Shown: positions 55,047-63,375 of the stretch, one piece after another
How positions within the stretch are numbered: position 1 is the first letter of the stretch
Layout: every line of letters starts with the position of its first letter
Assembly (NCBI GenBank): GCA_013287135.1
Contig: JABDEK010000003.1
Coordinates: 1-64,000, forward strand
Source of the DNA: Acidobacteriota bacterium
Lineage (GTDB): Bacteria > Acidobacteriota > Terriglobia > Acidiferrales > UBA7541
DNA: 64,000 bases
Reading direction: 5' to 3'
Made by a program: the position numbers and the translations under genes
The notes under the pieces: generated by a model
Database searches by the model: none
Told to the model about the DNA's origin: nothing
The model's input: only the letters and a program-made list of their open reading frames with translations

Positions 55047-55055
55047 TGCTAGAAT
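55047..55055 (+). promoter_or_regulatory. Extended -10 promoter for the ccm operon
   Basis: TGCTAGAAT at 55047-55055 matches TGnTATAAT with one change. Transcription near 55062 gives a leader of about 44 bases and leaves AGGAGAAGG before ATG 55106. Confidence 0.5.
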
Positions 55056-55105
55056 CCCGCTGTTGTTCCCGTTTATCCGGATGGGTGTGGGTCAGGAGAA
55101 GGAAA

Positions 55106-55564
55106 ATGAAAGTCCGCTCTAAATTCCTCGTAGGCTCGGCAATTATCGTGGCCACGCTCGTGTCTCTCGCCTACGTCGGGTTCACGCAGAGCAAGACTTA
55201 TTACCACACGATCTCGGAGCTTTCCGGGCTTAGCGGATCGACGCTGCATCAGCGGATGCGCGTCTCAGGCAATGTGCGCAACGGAAGCATTTCACATGTC
55301 CCGGGCGGTGTTGATTTTGTCCTCACCGAGCAAGGCAAGGATCTGGCGGTTAGTTACCTTGGGCGCGACCCTCTTCCCGATACATTCAAAGATGGGGCGC
55401 AGGCTTTAGTCGAAGGCAAGTTGCGGCCGGACAATCGCTTCGTAGCCGAGCAGGTGCAGGCGAAGTGCGCATCGAAGTACGAGGCGACCCCCGGACAAAC
55501 GGCCGGCGGCCCGCAGCCTGCGCAAACGTCGAATGCGCCAGCGGAGCGCTCCGCAGCGAATTAG
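55106..55564 (+). CDS. ccmE: Cytochrome c maturation haem chaperone CcmE, cysteine variant
   Basis: 152 residues from ATG 55106 (AGGAGAAGG upstream). An N-terminal membrane anchor (KFLVGSAIIVATLVSLAYVG) precedes the OB-fold domain: MRVSGNVRNGSI, VDFVLTEQGKDLAVSYLG, DGAQALVEGKL, FVAEQVQAK. CcmE carries haem covalently in the periplasm between CcmC and CcmF. In E. coli the haem His lies in LAKHDENY; here the aligned stretch is QAKCASKY, so Cys121 replaces the His and Tyr125 is kept (CxxxY). This is the form described for the Ccm variant of Desulfovibrio and some archaea. The tail is Pro/Ala/Gln rich. First gene of the operon. Confidence 0.92.
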   Translation: MKVRSKFLVGSAIIVATLVSLAYVGFTQSKTYYHTISELSGLSGSTLHQRMRVSGNVRNGSISHVPGGVDFVLTEQGKDLAVSYLGRDPLPDTFKDGAQALVEGKLRPDNRFVAEQVQAKCASKYEATPGQTAGGPQPAQTSNAPAERSAAN

Positions 55565-55602
55565 TTTTGTCATAACGGGGAATCGATCGGCGGGGGATTT
55601 CA

Positions 55603-57672
55603 TTGGACATCTTGGGATCTTTTGCGCTTGTGCTCGCCTTGCTGGCTGCGGTGTATGCGATAGGCGCTGGCATAGCGGGCATCGTGACGCGTAAGACTCT
55701 GCTGACGAAGAGCGCGCGCAATGCTGGATTGGCAGTTTTTATCCTGGTCACTATCGCGGTCGGCTGCCTCGAGTACTATTTCTTTACTGATAATTTTTCC
55801 ATGGCGTATGTAGCGGCGCACAGCAATCGCGCTCTGCCTTTCTATTACAAGTTCGCCGCTCTGTGGGCCGGCCAGGAAGGCTCGCTGCTTTTGTGGACCT
55901 GGCTGCTTTCCACCTACGCGTTTTTCGCTCTTCTCGTCAATCGCAACAAACATCCGGAGCTGATGCCCTACGTAGGCGTCGTGCTGGCAGGCGTCCAGAC
56001 ATTTTTCCTCACGCTAAATAATTTCGTAGCTAGCCCTTTTGCTGTTCTCGCTGGCGCCGATCCATCCGGTGTGATGAGAGTCTCGGCGCTGTCCGATGGC
56101 CACGGTTTGAACCCCTTGCTCCAATATCCGGAGATGGTGATACATCCGCCGATGCTCTACCTTGGCTACACCGGATTCACGGTCCCATTTGCTTTTGCTC
56201 TGGCGGCGCTGCTCGGCAGATATCCCGGAGAGAAATGGATACACATCACGCGGCGCTGGACCATGATCGCGTGGTGCTTCCAAAGCGTGGGGATTTTGCT
56301 CGGCGCGCATTGGGCATACGCGGTGCTCGGTTGGGGCGGATATTGGGCGTGGGATCCGGTCGAAAACGCCTCGCTGCTACCCTGGATCACCGGAACAGCG
56401 TTTTTGCATTCCGTGATGATGCAGGAAAAGCGCGGCATGATGAAGGTGTGGAATATTTGGCTGGTCTTCACCACCTTCATGCTGTGCATTCTCGGGACGC
56501 TACTGACGCGCTCGGGCTTGGTCAGTTCGGTGCATGCCTTCGCGCAATCTTCGATAGGGAACTGGTTCGTCGGATTTCTTGTCTTGGTGTTCGTCGTATG
56601 TTTCGCGTCCTACTGGAAGAATCGCGATTACCTGCGAAGCGACAATCAACTGGACTCGCTGGTGTCCCGCGAATCGAGCTTCCTCTTTAACAATTTGATT
56701 TTGCTCGCGGCCTGTTTTGCAGTCCTGTGGGGAACGCTCTTCCCGGTGCTTTCCGAATGGGTAGTGGGAAGCAAAATCAGCGTGGGCCCTCCGTTTTTCA
56801 ACAAGGTGAATATACCCATCGCGTTGTTTCTCCTATTGCTCACAGGTGTCGGGCCGTTGCTTGCGTGGCGAAAGACTTCTTTTGACGCTCTAAAACGAAA
56901 CTTTGCGTGGCCTCTGCTCGGCGGTGTCGTCGCGGGAGCAGTTGCGTTGATTTTCGGTTTTCGAGATATCTACTCGCTCATTTGCCTGATTCTCGGTGTG
57001 TTTGTAACGTTGACCATTCTTTCGGAATTTTTCCGCGGTGCACGAGTAATTGCTGCGCGAGACGGCTCAAACCTGATTTCTGCCGTGGGCGAATTGACTA
57101 TGCGCAATACTCGCCGCTACGGCGGGTACGTGGTGCATTTTGGAATGGTGCTAATCTTCATTGGTATCGCGGGCGTGCCGTTCAATAAAGACGTCCAGAA
57201 GGAAATGGCGATCGGGCAATCGCTGAATATCGGGCCCTACTCGATTCTTTGCCAGAATTTCGACCGCGTCGCGAATGCAAATTACGATTCCGAGCGCGCT
57301 ACGCTGGAAGTGTTCCGCAACGGCAAGTCGGAAATGATGCTCTACCCGGAGCGACGGTTTTTTCTCTCCAGCCAGGTGACGGAAACGATGGTTGCGGTTC
57401 AAAGCTCGCCGCTGCGCGATCTTTATATTGTGTATGCGGGACGCAGTCCTGAAAATGGCCAGCCGGTGATCCACGCGTATCTCAATCCACTTGTAAAATG
57501 GATTTGGTTTGGCGGCATTGTGGTGGTTCTCGGCACAGGACTCGCCATGTTGCCGAATCGGCGGACGGTTTTAGTTCTCCGACCGGTAGCTGAACAGTCC
57601 TGGGGCGAGCGAGTTTCGACGACTACGGCGCCGATCGGTGCCATTGCTCAAAGAGGTGACGCTAGTGATTAG
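55603..57672 (+). CDS. ccmF: Cytochrome c haem lyase subunit CcmF
   Basis: 689 residues, about 14-15 membrane helices. The haem-handling WWD segment reads WGGYWAWDPVENASLLPW, flanked by HPPMLYLGYTGFTVPFAFAL and the His-containing GTAFLHSVMMQEKRG. Near the C-terminus, NTRRYGGYVVHFGMVLIFIG is typical. CcmF takes haem from CcmE and attaches it to apocytochrome CxxCH motifs. TTG 55603 is the start that gives the normal N-terminus. It lies 38 bases after ccmE; the ccmH frame overlaps its end. Confidence 0.94.
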   Translation: MDILGSFALVLALLAAVYAIGAGIAGIVTRKTLLTKSARNAGLAVFILVTIAVGCLEYYFFTDNFSMAYVAAHSNRALPFYYKFAALWAGQEGSLLLWTWLLSTYAFFALLVNRNKHPELMPYVGVVLAGVQTFFLTLNNFVASPFAVLAGADPSGVMRVSALSDGHGLNPLLQYPEMVIHPPMLYLGYTGFTVPFAFALAALLGRYPGEKWIHITRRWTMIAWCFQSVGILLGAHWAYAVLGWGGYWAWDPVENASLLPWITGTAFLHSVMMQEKRGMMKVWNIWLVFTTFMLCILGTLLTRSGLVSSVHAFAQSSIGNWFVGFLVLVFVVCFASYWKNRDYLRSDNQLDSLVSRESSFLFNNLILLAACFAVLWGTLFPVLSEWVVGSKISVGPPFFNKVNIPIALFLLLLTGVGPLLAWRKTSFDALKRNFAWPLLGGVVAGAVALIFGFRDIYSLICLILGVFVTLTILSEFFRGARVIAARDGSNLISAVGELTMRNTRRYGGYVVHFGMVLIFIGIAGVPFNKDVQKEMAIGQSLNIGPYSILCQNFDRVANANYDSERATLEVFRNGKSEMMLYPERRFFLSSQVTETMVAVQSSPLRDLYIVYAGRSPENGQPVIHAYLNPLVKWIWFGGIVVVLGTGLAMLPNRRTVLVLRPVAEQSWGERVSTTTAPIGAIAQRGDASD

Positions 57673-58201
57673 GCATCGTCGAGCAAAGTTTCGTTCCTCG
57701 CGTGTGAAGGCGCTGCTCATCGCGTTCGCCGCTCTCTTAGTCGCGATGCAGGCGCCGTTTACGTCTCCGTTGCGCGCCCAACAGACCGAGCGCGGAAAAG
57801 AGCTCGGCAGGCGCGTGAAATGCATGTGCGGGGGGTGCCAGGATTCCGCCACGGGGTGCAATCACACGGGCGGCTCATTTTCGGGTCCGTGTGACACCGC
57901 CAAGGGAATGCAAAAAGAAATCAACGAGCGCGTGAACCGCAATGAATCCGACGACCTCACCTTGCAGGCTTTCGTGCAGGAATATGGGCCGACCGTGCTG
58001 ATCGTCCCGCCTGCCAGAGGATTCAACCTGGCAGCTTGGGTTACTCCCGTTGTTATGCCGATCTTAGCGCTGATTCTCGTCTGGTTTGTGGTGCGCCGCT
58101 GGCGGAATAGGGCCACGCTCGCGACAGCGTCCGGGCCGGGCGTTTCCTCCGAATTTCTCTCCCGCGCTCAGCGCGAATCCGGAAAAGAATACGATGAGTA
58201 A
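57665..58201 (+). CDS. ccmH: CcmH-like protein with five-cysteine cluster
   Basis: 178 residues from GTG 57665, which has AGAGG upstream; earlier in-frame GTGs at 57638 and 57656 are possible. A signal sequence (VKALLIAFAALLVAM) is followed by the CcmH-type domain and a C-terminal membrane helix (WVTPVVMPILALILVWFVVRRW). YGPTVLIVPPARG matches the conserved CcmH YGxxVLxxPP. Instead of LRCxxCQN the motif is VKCMCGGCQDSATGCNH...GPC, with Cys53, 55, 58, 65 and 76. CcmH reduces apocytochrome disulfides and presents the apoprotein to CcmF. The gene overlaps ccmF by eight bases and the next by eight. Confidence 0.85.
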   Translation: MIRHRRAKFRSSRVKALLIAFAALLVAMQAPFTSPLRAQQTERGKELGRRVKCMCGGCQDSATGCNHTGGSFSGPCDTAKGMQKEINERVNRNESDDLTLQAFVQEYGPTVLIVPPARGFNLAAWVTPVVMPILALILVWFVVRRWRNRATLATASGPGVSSEFLSRAQRESGKEYDE

Positions 58202-58523
58202 CGTCGATATCGCCGTGGCCTGCGCGTTACTCGCCGCTGCTACCGTCGTTTTTATTTTCATGGTGCAGCCGGAAGCTTCCGATTCAGCGCCGCATCGCAC
58301 GAAGCTCGACCAGTTGCTAGAGCGTCGCGACGCGATTTACGAGAACCTGCGTGACCTGCGATTTGAATACCGGGCTGGAAAATTTTCGGAAGCGGATTAC
58401 GAAGAAACCAAGCGATTGCTCGAAGTGGAAGCGGCTCGCGTACTGGCGGACATGGATCAATTGACCGGTGGAACTCCTACTCCGGCCACTCGTCAAGCGG
58501 CAACCTCAAAGGTGCAGCGTTAA
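58194..58523 (+). CDS. CcmI-like protein reduced to the N-terminal module
   Basis: 109 residues from ATG 58194. An N-terminal helix (IAVACALLAAATVVFIFMV) is followed by a charged coiled segment with LRDLRFEYRAGKFSEADYE, the layout of the CcmI N-terminal domain (a membrane helix then LxxLExDxxAGxLSxxEYE). Full CcmI continues with TPR repeats that hold apocytochrome c; those are absent. It overlaps ccmH upstream, and its stop overlaps the next start (TAATG), so it belongs to the ccm operon. Start at 58194 is the only one that fits the gene packing. Confidence 0.72.
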   Translation: MSNVDIAVACALLAAATVVFIFMVQPEASDSAPHRTKLDQLLERRDAIYENLRDLRFEYRAGKFSEADYEETKRLLEVEAARVLADMDQLTGGTPTPATRQAATSKVQR

Positions 58524-59881
58524 TGATTCTTCGGCTTTTTAAGTTTGAAATCGTACGCGTCGTTACGATTGTTCTGTTGGGACACGCAATGTCCGCCGCC
58601 TTAGCTCCCCTCGCTGCGGCCGGTTCGGTCTCGGGCACCGTAACAAACGGCACCACTGGCAAGCCCGCCTCTGGCGCAGAAGTAATTCTGATTCAATTGC
58701 AAGGTGGAATGCAGCCGGTAGCTAATACCAAAACAGATTCCACCGGACATTACTCGTTCGAAAATGCCGGCCTAGGCGCCGGGGCGCCAATGCTCATACG
58801 CGTAGTTTACCGCGGCGTGAATTATCACGAGCCAGTCCCACCGGGAAAGACTACCGCTGACGTGCAAGTTTTTGAACCCACGGACAGGCCCACCGCATTC
58901 GCGGTCAGCAATCATGCGATCATTGTGCAACCAAACGGAGCCGATCTGATGGTCGGCGAAGAATACGCCATCGAGAACAAGACACAGCCGCCCGTCGCGT
59001 TCTATCGCGCCGATGGATCGTTCAATTTTTCGATCCCCGACGGCGCAGACTTCAATCAAGCCTCTGCGTGGGGTTCAGCGGGAATGCCGGTGGTTCAAGG
59101 CACCATCGAAAAGGGCAAAAATAAGTGGGCTATCGCTTTTCCGTTTCGTCCCGGCGAAAGCGGCGTGCGCATCTCTTACAAAGTGCCCTATCCCGGCAAC
59201 CAGTTAACGCTGAAGAACACGTCCCCCTACGCGACTGACCGGTTAATTATCGCCGCGCCTCCAACCGTCCAGATCTCTGGTGACGGAATTACTCCCGCAG
59301 GTCAAGACCAGGGGTTTAATGTTTACACTAGAACTGCGGTCGCTGCAGACACCCCCCTAGCGATAAAAGTTTCCGGCACGGCGCCAATGCCTTCTGCGAG
59401 TCAGGGAACAAATGAAGGCGGCGCCTCGAGCCCGCCCGATGGATCCGCCAATGCGTCGGTGAATTCGCGCCTAGAAGCTTCCGGCGCTGAAGCGACGACG
59501 GCCGCGGCGACCACCGTGCCGGCCCGTCTCGACAGCCTGAAATGGATTCTTGTCGGTGGCTTCGCCTCCATTTTCGCGCTCGGCTTCGTTTATTTGTGGC
59601 GACGGCCGCAAATAATCATGCCAACCAACGGCGATGCTCCGGCCGTTGCAGCCGTGTCAGCGAAGGCTGCATTCCCCGCGGCTTCAAAACACTCGCCCGC
59701 GCCCGTTGTGACTGAAACCGTCGCCCAGGTAAATCGCGAAGTTCGAGGAAGCCTCGACGAATTAAAGGACAGCCTTTTCCGCCTGGAATTGCGCCGCCAA
59801 GCCGGGACCATCACGGAGACCGACTACGAGCGCGAGCGACAACAGTTGGAAAAAGTACTACGCGATTTAGTGAGAGGCTAA
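58523..59881 (+). CDS. Carboxypeptidase-regulatory-like periplasmic protein fused to a CcmI-like tail
   Basis: 452 residues. A signal peptide (ends [10 protein letters not shown]) leads into a CarboxypepD-regulatory-like beta domain at about 33-115 ([35 protein letters not shown]). A second beta-rich region spans about 120-290, followed by an Ala/Ser/Thr-rich linker, a single membrane helix ([19 protein letters not shown], about 338-357) and a cytoplasmic tail ending [26 protein letters not shown]. That tail has the same pattern as the CcmI-like protein just upstream (EYRAGKFSEADYE). It sits between the ccmI-like gene and ccmA, so a role in cytochrome c maturation or apoprotein handling is likely but unproven. 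I know of no named family. Confidence 0.7.
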   Translation: MILRLFKFEIVRVVTIVLLGHAMSAALAPLAAAGSVSGTVTNGTTGKPASGAEVILIQLQGGMQPVANTKTDSTGHYSFENAGLGAGAPMLIRVVYRGVNYHEPVPPGKTTADVQVFEPTDRPTAFAVSNHAIIVQPNGADLMVGEEYAIENKTQPPVAFYRADGSFNFSIPDGADFNQASAWGSAGMPVVQGTIEKGKNKWAIAFPFRPGESGVRISYKVPYPGNQLTLKNTSPYATDRLIIAAPPTVQISGDGITPAGQDQGFNVYTRTAVAADTPLAIKVSGTAPMPSASQGTNEGGASSPPDGSANASVNSRLEASGAEATTAAATTVPARLDSLKWILVGGFASIFALGFVYLWRRPQIIMPTNGDAPAVAAVSAKAAFPAASKHSPAPVVTETVAQVNREVRGSLDELKDSLFRLELRRQAGTITETDYERERQQLEKVLRDLVRG

Positions 59882-59891
59882 GCGGAACGCC

Positions 59892-60635
59892 TTGCCCGCA
59901 ACCCGCTCCACTTCTCGTTCTGGCGTCTCCTTTCTTGGAGTTTCCTTCGCCGGCATTGAAAAACGTTTTGGATCTTTCTTTGCGTTGCGCGGAATCTCGC
60001 TTCAAATCCATTCCGGCGAATTTGTTGCGCTGTTAGGTCCAAACGGGGCGGGGAAAACCACCCTCTTGCGCACGGCCGCTCTGCTCGCAGCACCCACGCG
60101 CGGCAAAGTTCAATACACGAATAGTGAGCATCCCGGTCAACCACTGGATCCCTCGGCAACAAAAAGACAGCTTGGCATGGTGGGCCACACCACGTTGCTT
60201 TACGACGAATTGACCGCGGCCGAAAATCTCACACTATTCGGTCAACTTTACGGTCTCGATGATGTTTCTGCTCGTGTCACAAACGCACTGGGGACCTGTG
60301 GGCTGGGTTCCCGCGCCGTGAGTCTGGTGCGCACATTTTCCCGTGGTATGCGCCAACGCTTGGCAATTGCCCGCGCGCTGTTACACGGCCCGCGGGTTCT
60401 TTTGCTAGATGAGCCGGCCGCCGGACTGGATCGCGCGGGTCTTACATGGTTCAGCGCTACACTCGAGAATCTGCGCAAAGACGGTTGCACCGTAATAATG
60501 AGCACGCACGCCCGAAACGAATCGCTAGAATTGGCCACACGCGCGATAGTGTTGGCGGCCGGCACCGTACAGCACGACAGCGGGGAGCAAGGTGATCCAC
60601 GCCCATTACTTGCCGCGCTACGAGCGGACGCCTGA
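59892..60635 (+). CDS. ccmA: Haem exporter ATP-binding protein CcmA
   Basis: 247 residues. Walker [21 protein letters not shown], the signature [19 protein letters not shown], and Walker [13 protein letters not shown] are present, followed by the H-loop in TVIMSTHA. CcmA2 with CcmB forms the ABC module that uses ATP to release holo-CcmE from CcmC. TTG 59892 is used as start; a slightly later start is possible since conserved sequence begins near [11 protein letters not shown]. ccmB begins directly after the stop. Confidence 0.93.
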   Translation: MPATRSTSRSGVSFLGVSFAGIEKRFGSFFALRGISLQIHSGEFVALLGPNGAGKTTLLRTAALLAAPTRGKVQYTNSEHPGQPLDPSATKRQLGMVGHTTLLYDELTAAENLTLFGQLYGLDDVSARVTNALGTCGLGSRAVSLVRTFSRGMRQRLAIARALLHGPRVLLLDEPAAGLDRAGLTWFSATLENLRKDGCTVIMSTHARNESLELATRAIVLAAGTVQHDSGEQGDPRPLLAALRADA

Positions 60636-61310
60636 ATGAGTACGGCCCGCTCCTGCGCGATTCTCCTAGGCAAAGAACTTCGTCTGGAGTTCCGCACGCG
60701 CGAGCTTTTGAGCGCCACAATCGTCTTCGCCTTGGTTATCGTGGTGCTCTTCAGTTTCGCCTTCGATCCTACCGCGGCCGAATCCCGGCGTTACGGTCCC
60801 GGCCTTCTTTGGATCTCGTTTTTGTTCGCCGGCTCGCTCATGCTGAACCCGTCCTTCGCCAGAGAACGCCTCAACGACACCATGGACGCCCTGCGCCTGG
60901 CTCCGATTTCGCCTTTCGCCATTCTCTCCGCAAAAATGCTCGCGAATCTTATCTTTATGTCGTTGGTAGAAGTCGTGCTCGTTCCCGTTTTTTCGGTCTT
61001 GTACAACGTATCGCTGGCCGGCGTGGTCCTCCCGCTAATCCTCGTTTTGATCCTCGGCACCATCGGCCTAACCGTCACTGGAACCGTTTTCTCCGCAATT
61101 TCGTCACATGCGCGTCTTCGTGAATTGCTCTTGCCGCTTCTTTTGCTGCCGATCCTGACTCCCTTGCTCATCGCGGCCGTCGAAGCCACTGCCTCTTTGT
61201 TCGTGGAACAGCCCGAGCTCGACCGCACTTGGGTCGCGTTGCTTGCCGGATTTGATATCGTATTCCTGACGGCGTCCTGGCTTCTGTGCGATTATTTAAT
61301 TGAGGAATAA
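60636..61310 (+). CDS. ccmB: Haem exporter permease CcmB
   Basis: 224 residues with six membrane helices. The family N-terminus (LLGKELRLEFRTRELLSATIVFALVIVVLF), the conserved GPGLLWISFLFAGSLMLNPSFARERLNDTMDALRLAP region and the VLPLLLLPILTPLLIA helix are seen. Membrane partner of CcmA. ATG 60636 follows the ccmA TGA without a gap. Confidence 0.93.
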   Translation: MSTARSCAILLGKELRLEFRTRELLSATIVFALVIVVLFSFAFDPTAAESRRYGPGLLWISFLFAGSLMLNPSFARERLNDTMDALRLAPISPFAILSAKMLANLIFMSLVEVVLVPVFSVLYNVSLAGVVLPLILVLILGTIGLTVTGTVFSAISSHARLRELLLPLLLLPILTPLLIAAVEATASLFVEQPELDRTWVALLAGFDIVFLTASWLLCDYLIEE

Positions 61311-61323
61311 TGAGACGCATTCG

Positions 61324-62037
61324 ATGAAGGCTCGCTACGCAGCCACAATCCTCGTCGCCGGCCTGATTTTCTTCGCTGGATATGCGGCGCTTTTCATCGC
61401 GCCCGATGAAAGAACCATGCACCTCATCCAACGCATCTTTTATTTCCACGTTCCAAGTTGGATGGCGATGTTCACTGCGCTCTCCGTTGCTTTTATCGCG
61501 AACATCGCGTATTTAGCTACGCACAAACCTACGTGGGACTCCTGGGGCGTCTCGGCCGTAGAAGTTGGCGTAGTCTGCTGCACCATCGGCCTGGCCACTG
61601 GCCCGTTGTGGGCCAGGCCGGTGTGGGGAATATGGTGGACCTGGGATGCGCGCCTGACCACCACCTTCATCCTCTGGCTACTTTATATTGCCTATTTATT
61701 GTTGCGCGGCCTGCTGGATGATCCTGAAAAAAAGGCGACTCTTTCAGCCGTGTTCGGGATTTTCGCGTTCCTCGATGCGCCCCTGGTTTACGTTTCCAAT
61801 CGTTTATGGCGCACGCAACACCCGCAGCCAGTGATTCTGGGAGGTTCGGGATCCGGTCTGGACCCCGTGATTGGGAAAGTTCTTCTGCTTTGCGTCATCG
61901 CCGTCATGGGAGTGATGATTCTTGTCCTGATCGACCGTTACAGGCTCGAGCAGTTACGCCGGGAGTTTGAAGAACTTCGCATGGAGTATGAAACCCTGAA
62001 TCTTGAGCCGTCATCTATTGGTAAGGAGAGGCTATGA
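61324..62037 (+). CDS. ccmC: Haem transport protein CcmC
   Basis: 237 residues from ATG 61324 (an in-frame TTG at 61300 would overlap ccmB). Six membrane helices; haem ligand His in FYFHVPSWMAMF and, later, the periplasmic WWD segment WGIWWTWDARLTTTFILW, and the second His near RTQHPQPVILGG. It loads haem on CcmE. The C-terminal helix is followed by a cytoplasmic coiled segment (RLEQLRREFEELRMEYETLN) longer than usual. Overlaps the ccmD start by four bases (ATGA). Confidence 0.93.
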   Translation: MKARYAATILVAGLIFFAGYAALFIAPDERTMHLIQRIFYFHVPSWMAMFTALSVAFIANIAYLATHKPTWDSWGVSAVEVGVVCCTIGLATGPLWARPVWGIWWTWDARLTTTFILWLLYIAYLLLRGLLDDPEKKATLSAVFGIFAFLDAPLVYVSNRLWRTQHPQPVILGGSGSGLDPVIGKVLLLCVIAVMGVMILVLIDRYRLEQLRREFEELRMEYETLNLEPSSIGKERL

Positions 62038-62174
62038 AGAATTTCGAAAATTTGTTTGCTGCTTGGATGGTCGTGTGGGCCGTTTTTTTCGTGTATGAAG
62101 TATCTATAGCCCGGCGATTGGCGCGACTGCGTCAGGATATCGAAAGTTTGAAACAGCAAATGCGTGGGAGGTAG
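62034..62174 (+). CDS. ccmD: CcmD-like micro-protein
   Basis: 46 residues, too short for most gene finders. ATG 62034 overlaps the ccmC stop as ATGA, and AAGGAGAGG lies just upstream. The protein has one membrane helix (FAAWMVVWAVFFVYEVSIA) followed by a basic, heptad-like cytoplasmic helix (RRLARLRQDIESLKQQM), exactly the CcmD layout. CcmD stabilises the CcmABC-CcmE complex and its position after ccmC is standard. Confidence 0.85.
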   Translation: MKNFENLFAAWMVVWAVFFVYEVSIARRLARLRQDIESLKQQMRGR

Positions 62175-62192
62175 TTTTCTAAGGGGTGCGTT

Positions 62193-63185
62193 ATGGATGG
62201 GCCGAAGAAAATCGCCATCATATTATTTCAGTTGGGCGGACCCGATAACCAAGCTGCGGTCGAGCCCTTTCTCTATAGATTATTTTGCGATCCCGACATC
62301 ATAAATTTCCCCGGCGCATTCCTTGCGCGCAAGCCGCTTGCGAAACTTATTTCTACCACGCGCTCGAAAATCGTTCGCCAGCATTACGCGGAAATCGGCG
62401 GCGGCTCCCCCATTCGCCGTTTAACCGAGCAGCAAGCGATCGCGCTTCAGTTGGAGCTGCGCCCACATATTCACGCGCGAACAATCGTGGCGATGCGATA
62501 TTGGCATCCCGATACTCAAGAAGCGGTGGGCGCCTTGCAGAACACGCCGCACGACGAGCTTGTACTTGTTCCGCTCTACCCACACTTCTCCTTTGCCACC
62601 ACCGGCAGCAGCTTGAAGGAATGGAATCGCCTTTATAAAACTCAGGTGCCGGTCCATCTCGTCGATCACTTTTATGATCATCCTGACTACCTTGCGGCCA
62701 TCGTTGACCGCGTGAATGGTGTATTGCAGCAATGGCCGCACCCCGATGAAGTGCATCTTCTTTTCAGTGCCCATAGCCTGCCGCTCACCCTGGTCGAAAA
62801 GGGTGATCCTTACCCGAAACAAATTCAAGAAACGGTTCAGCTCGTTATGGAACTTGGCGCGTGGCCCAATCCTCACCTCTTGTGTTTTCAAAGCAAGGTA
62901 GGGCCGCAGAAATGGATTCAGCCTTCGCTCACCGATACCGTCGATAAGCTCGCCCGTAGCGGCATCAAGAGAGTTCTGGTGATTCCCATTTCGTTTCTAA
63001 CCGAACACATTGAAACCCTCCACGAAATTAATATCGAGGCACGAGCACATGCGGAATCTCTCGGCATCACAGAATTTCATATGATGCCGGCGCTGAATGA
63101 CTCGCCGCTTTTAATCCGGGCGCTGGCAGATTTGGTTCTTCGCGCTGTTGGAAAACGCAACGGCGTCTCCTCGGTAGTGTCTTAG
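62193..63185 (+). CDS. hemH: Ferrochelatase
   Basis: 330 residues. It inserts ferrous iron in protoporphyrin IX (or coproporphyrin III). Seen: ILFQLGGPDNQAAVEPFLYRLFCDP, YAEIGGGSPIRRLTEQQA, MRYWHPDT, the metal-binding His in LFSAHSLPLTLVEKGDPYP, CFQSKVGPQKWIQPS and the Glu in ISFLTEHIETLHEI. AAGGGG precedes ATG 62193, 18 bases after ccmD, so haem synthesis and cytochrome c maturation share a transcript. Confidence 0.95.
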   Translation: MDGPKKIAIILFQLGGPDNQAAVEPFLYRLFCDPDIINFPGAFLARKPLAKLISTTRSKIVRQHYAEIGGGSPIRRLTEQQAIALQLELRPHIHARTIVAMRYWHPDTQEAVGALQNTPHDELVLVPLYPHFSFATTGSSLKEWNRLYKTQVPVHLVDHFYDHPDYLAAIVDRVNGVLQQWPHPDEVHLLFSAHSLPLTLVEKGDPYPKQIQETVQLVMELGAWPNPHLLCFQSKVGPQKWIQPSLTDTVDKLARSGIKRVLVIPISFLTEHIETLHEINIEARAHAESLGITEFHMMPALNDSPLLIRALADLVLRAVGKRNGVSSVVS

Positions 63186-63375
63186 CCGCAATAACCCGCC
63201 CGCGATTGGCGTGCGAACGGCCGTCCACGATAAGAAAAGCCAGAAATATTTGTCACCGGAACGTTCGTAACCACTTGACACAGAGATTCCCACGGCATAT
63301 AAACCAATGTTCTTGCTTCGACTTCGTGTTGCCTTTATATTTTTTAGGATTTGATGACCGTAATTAAACGGGCCG

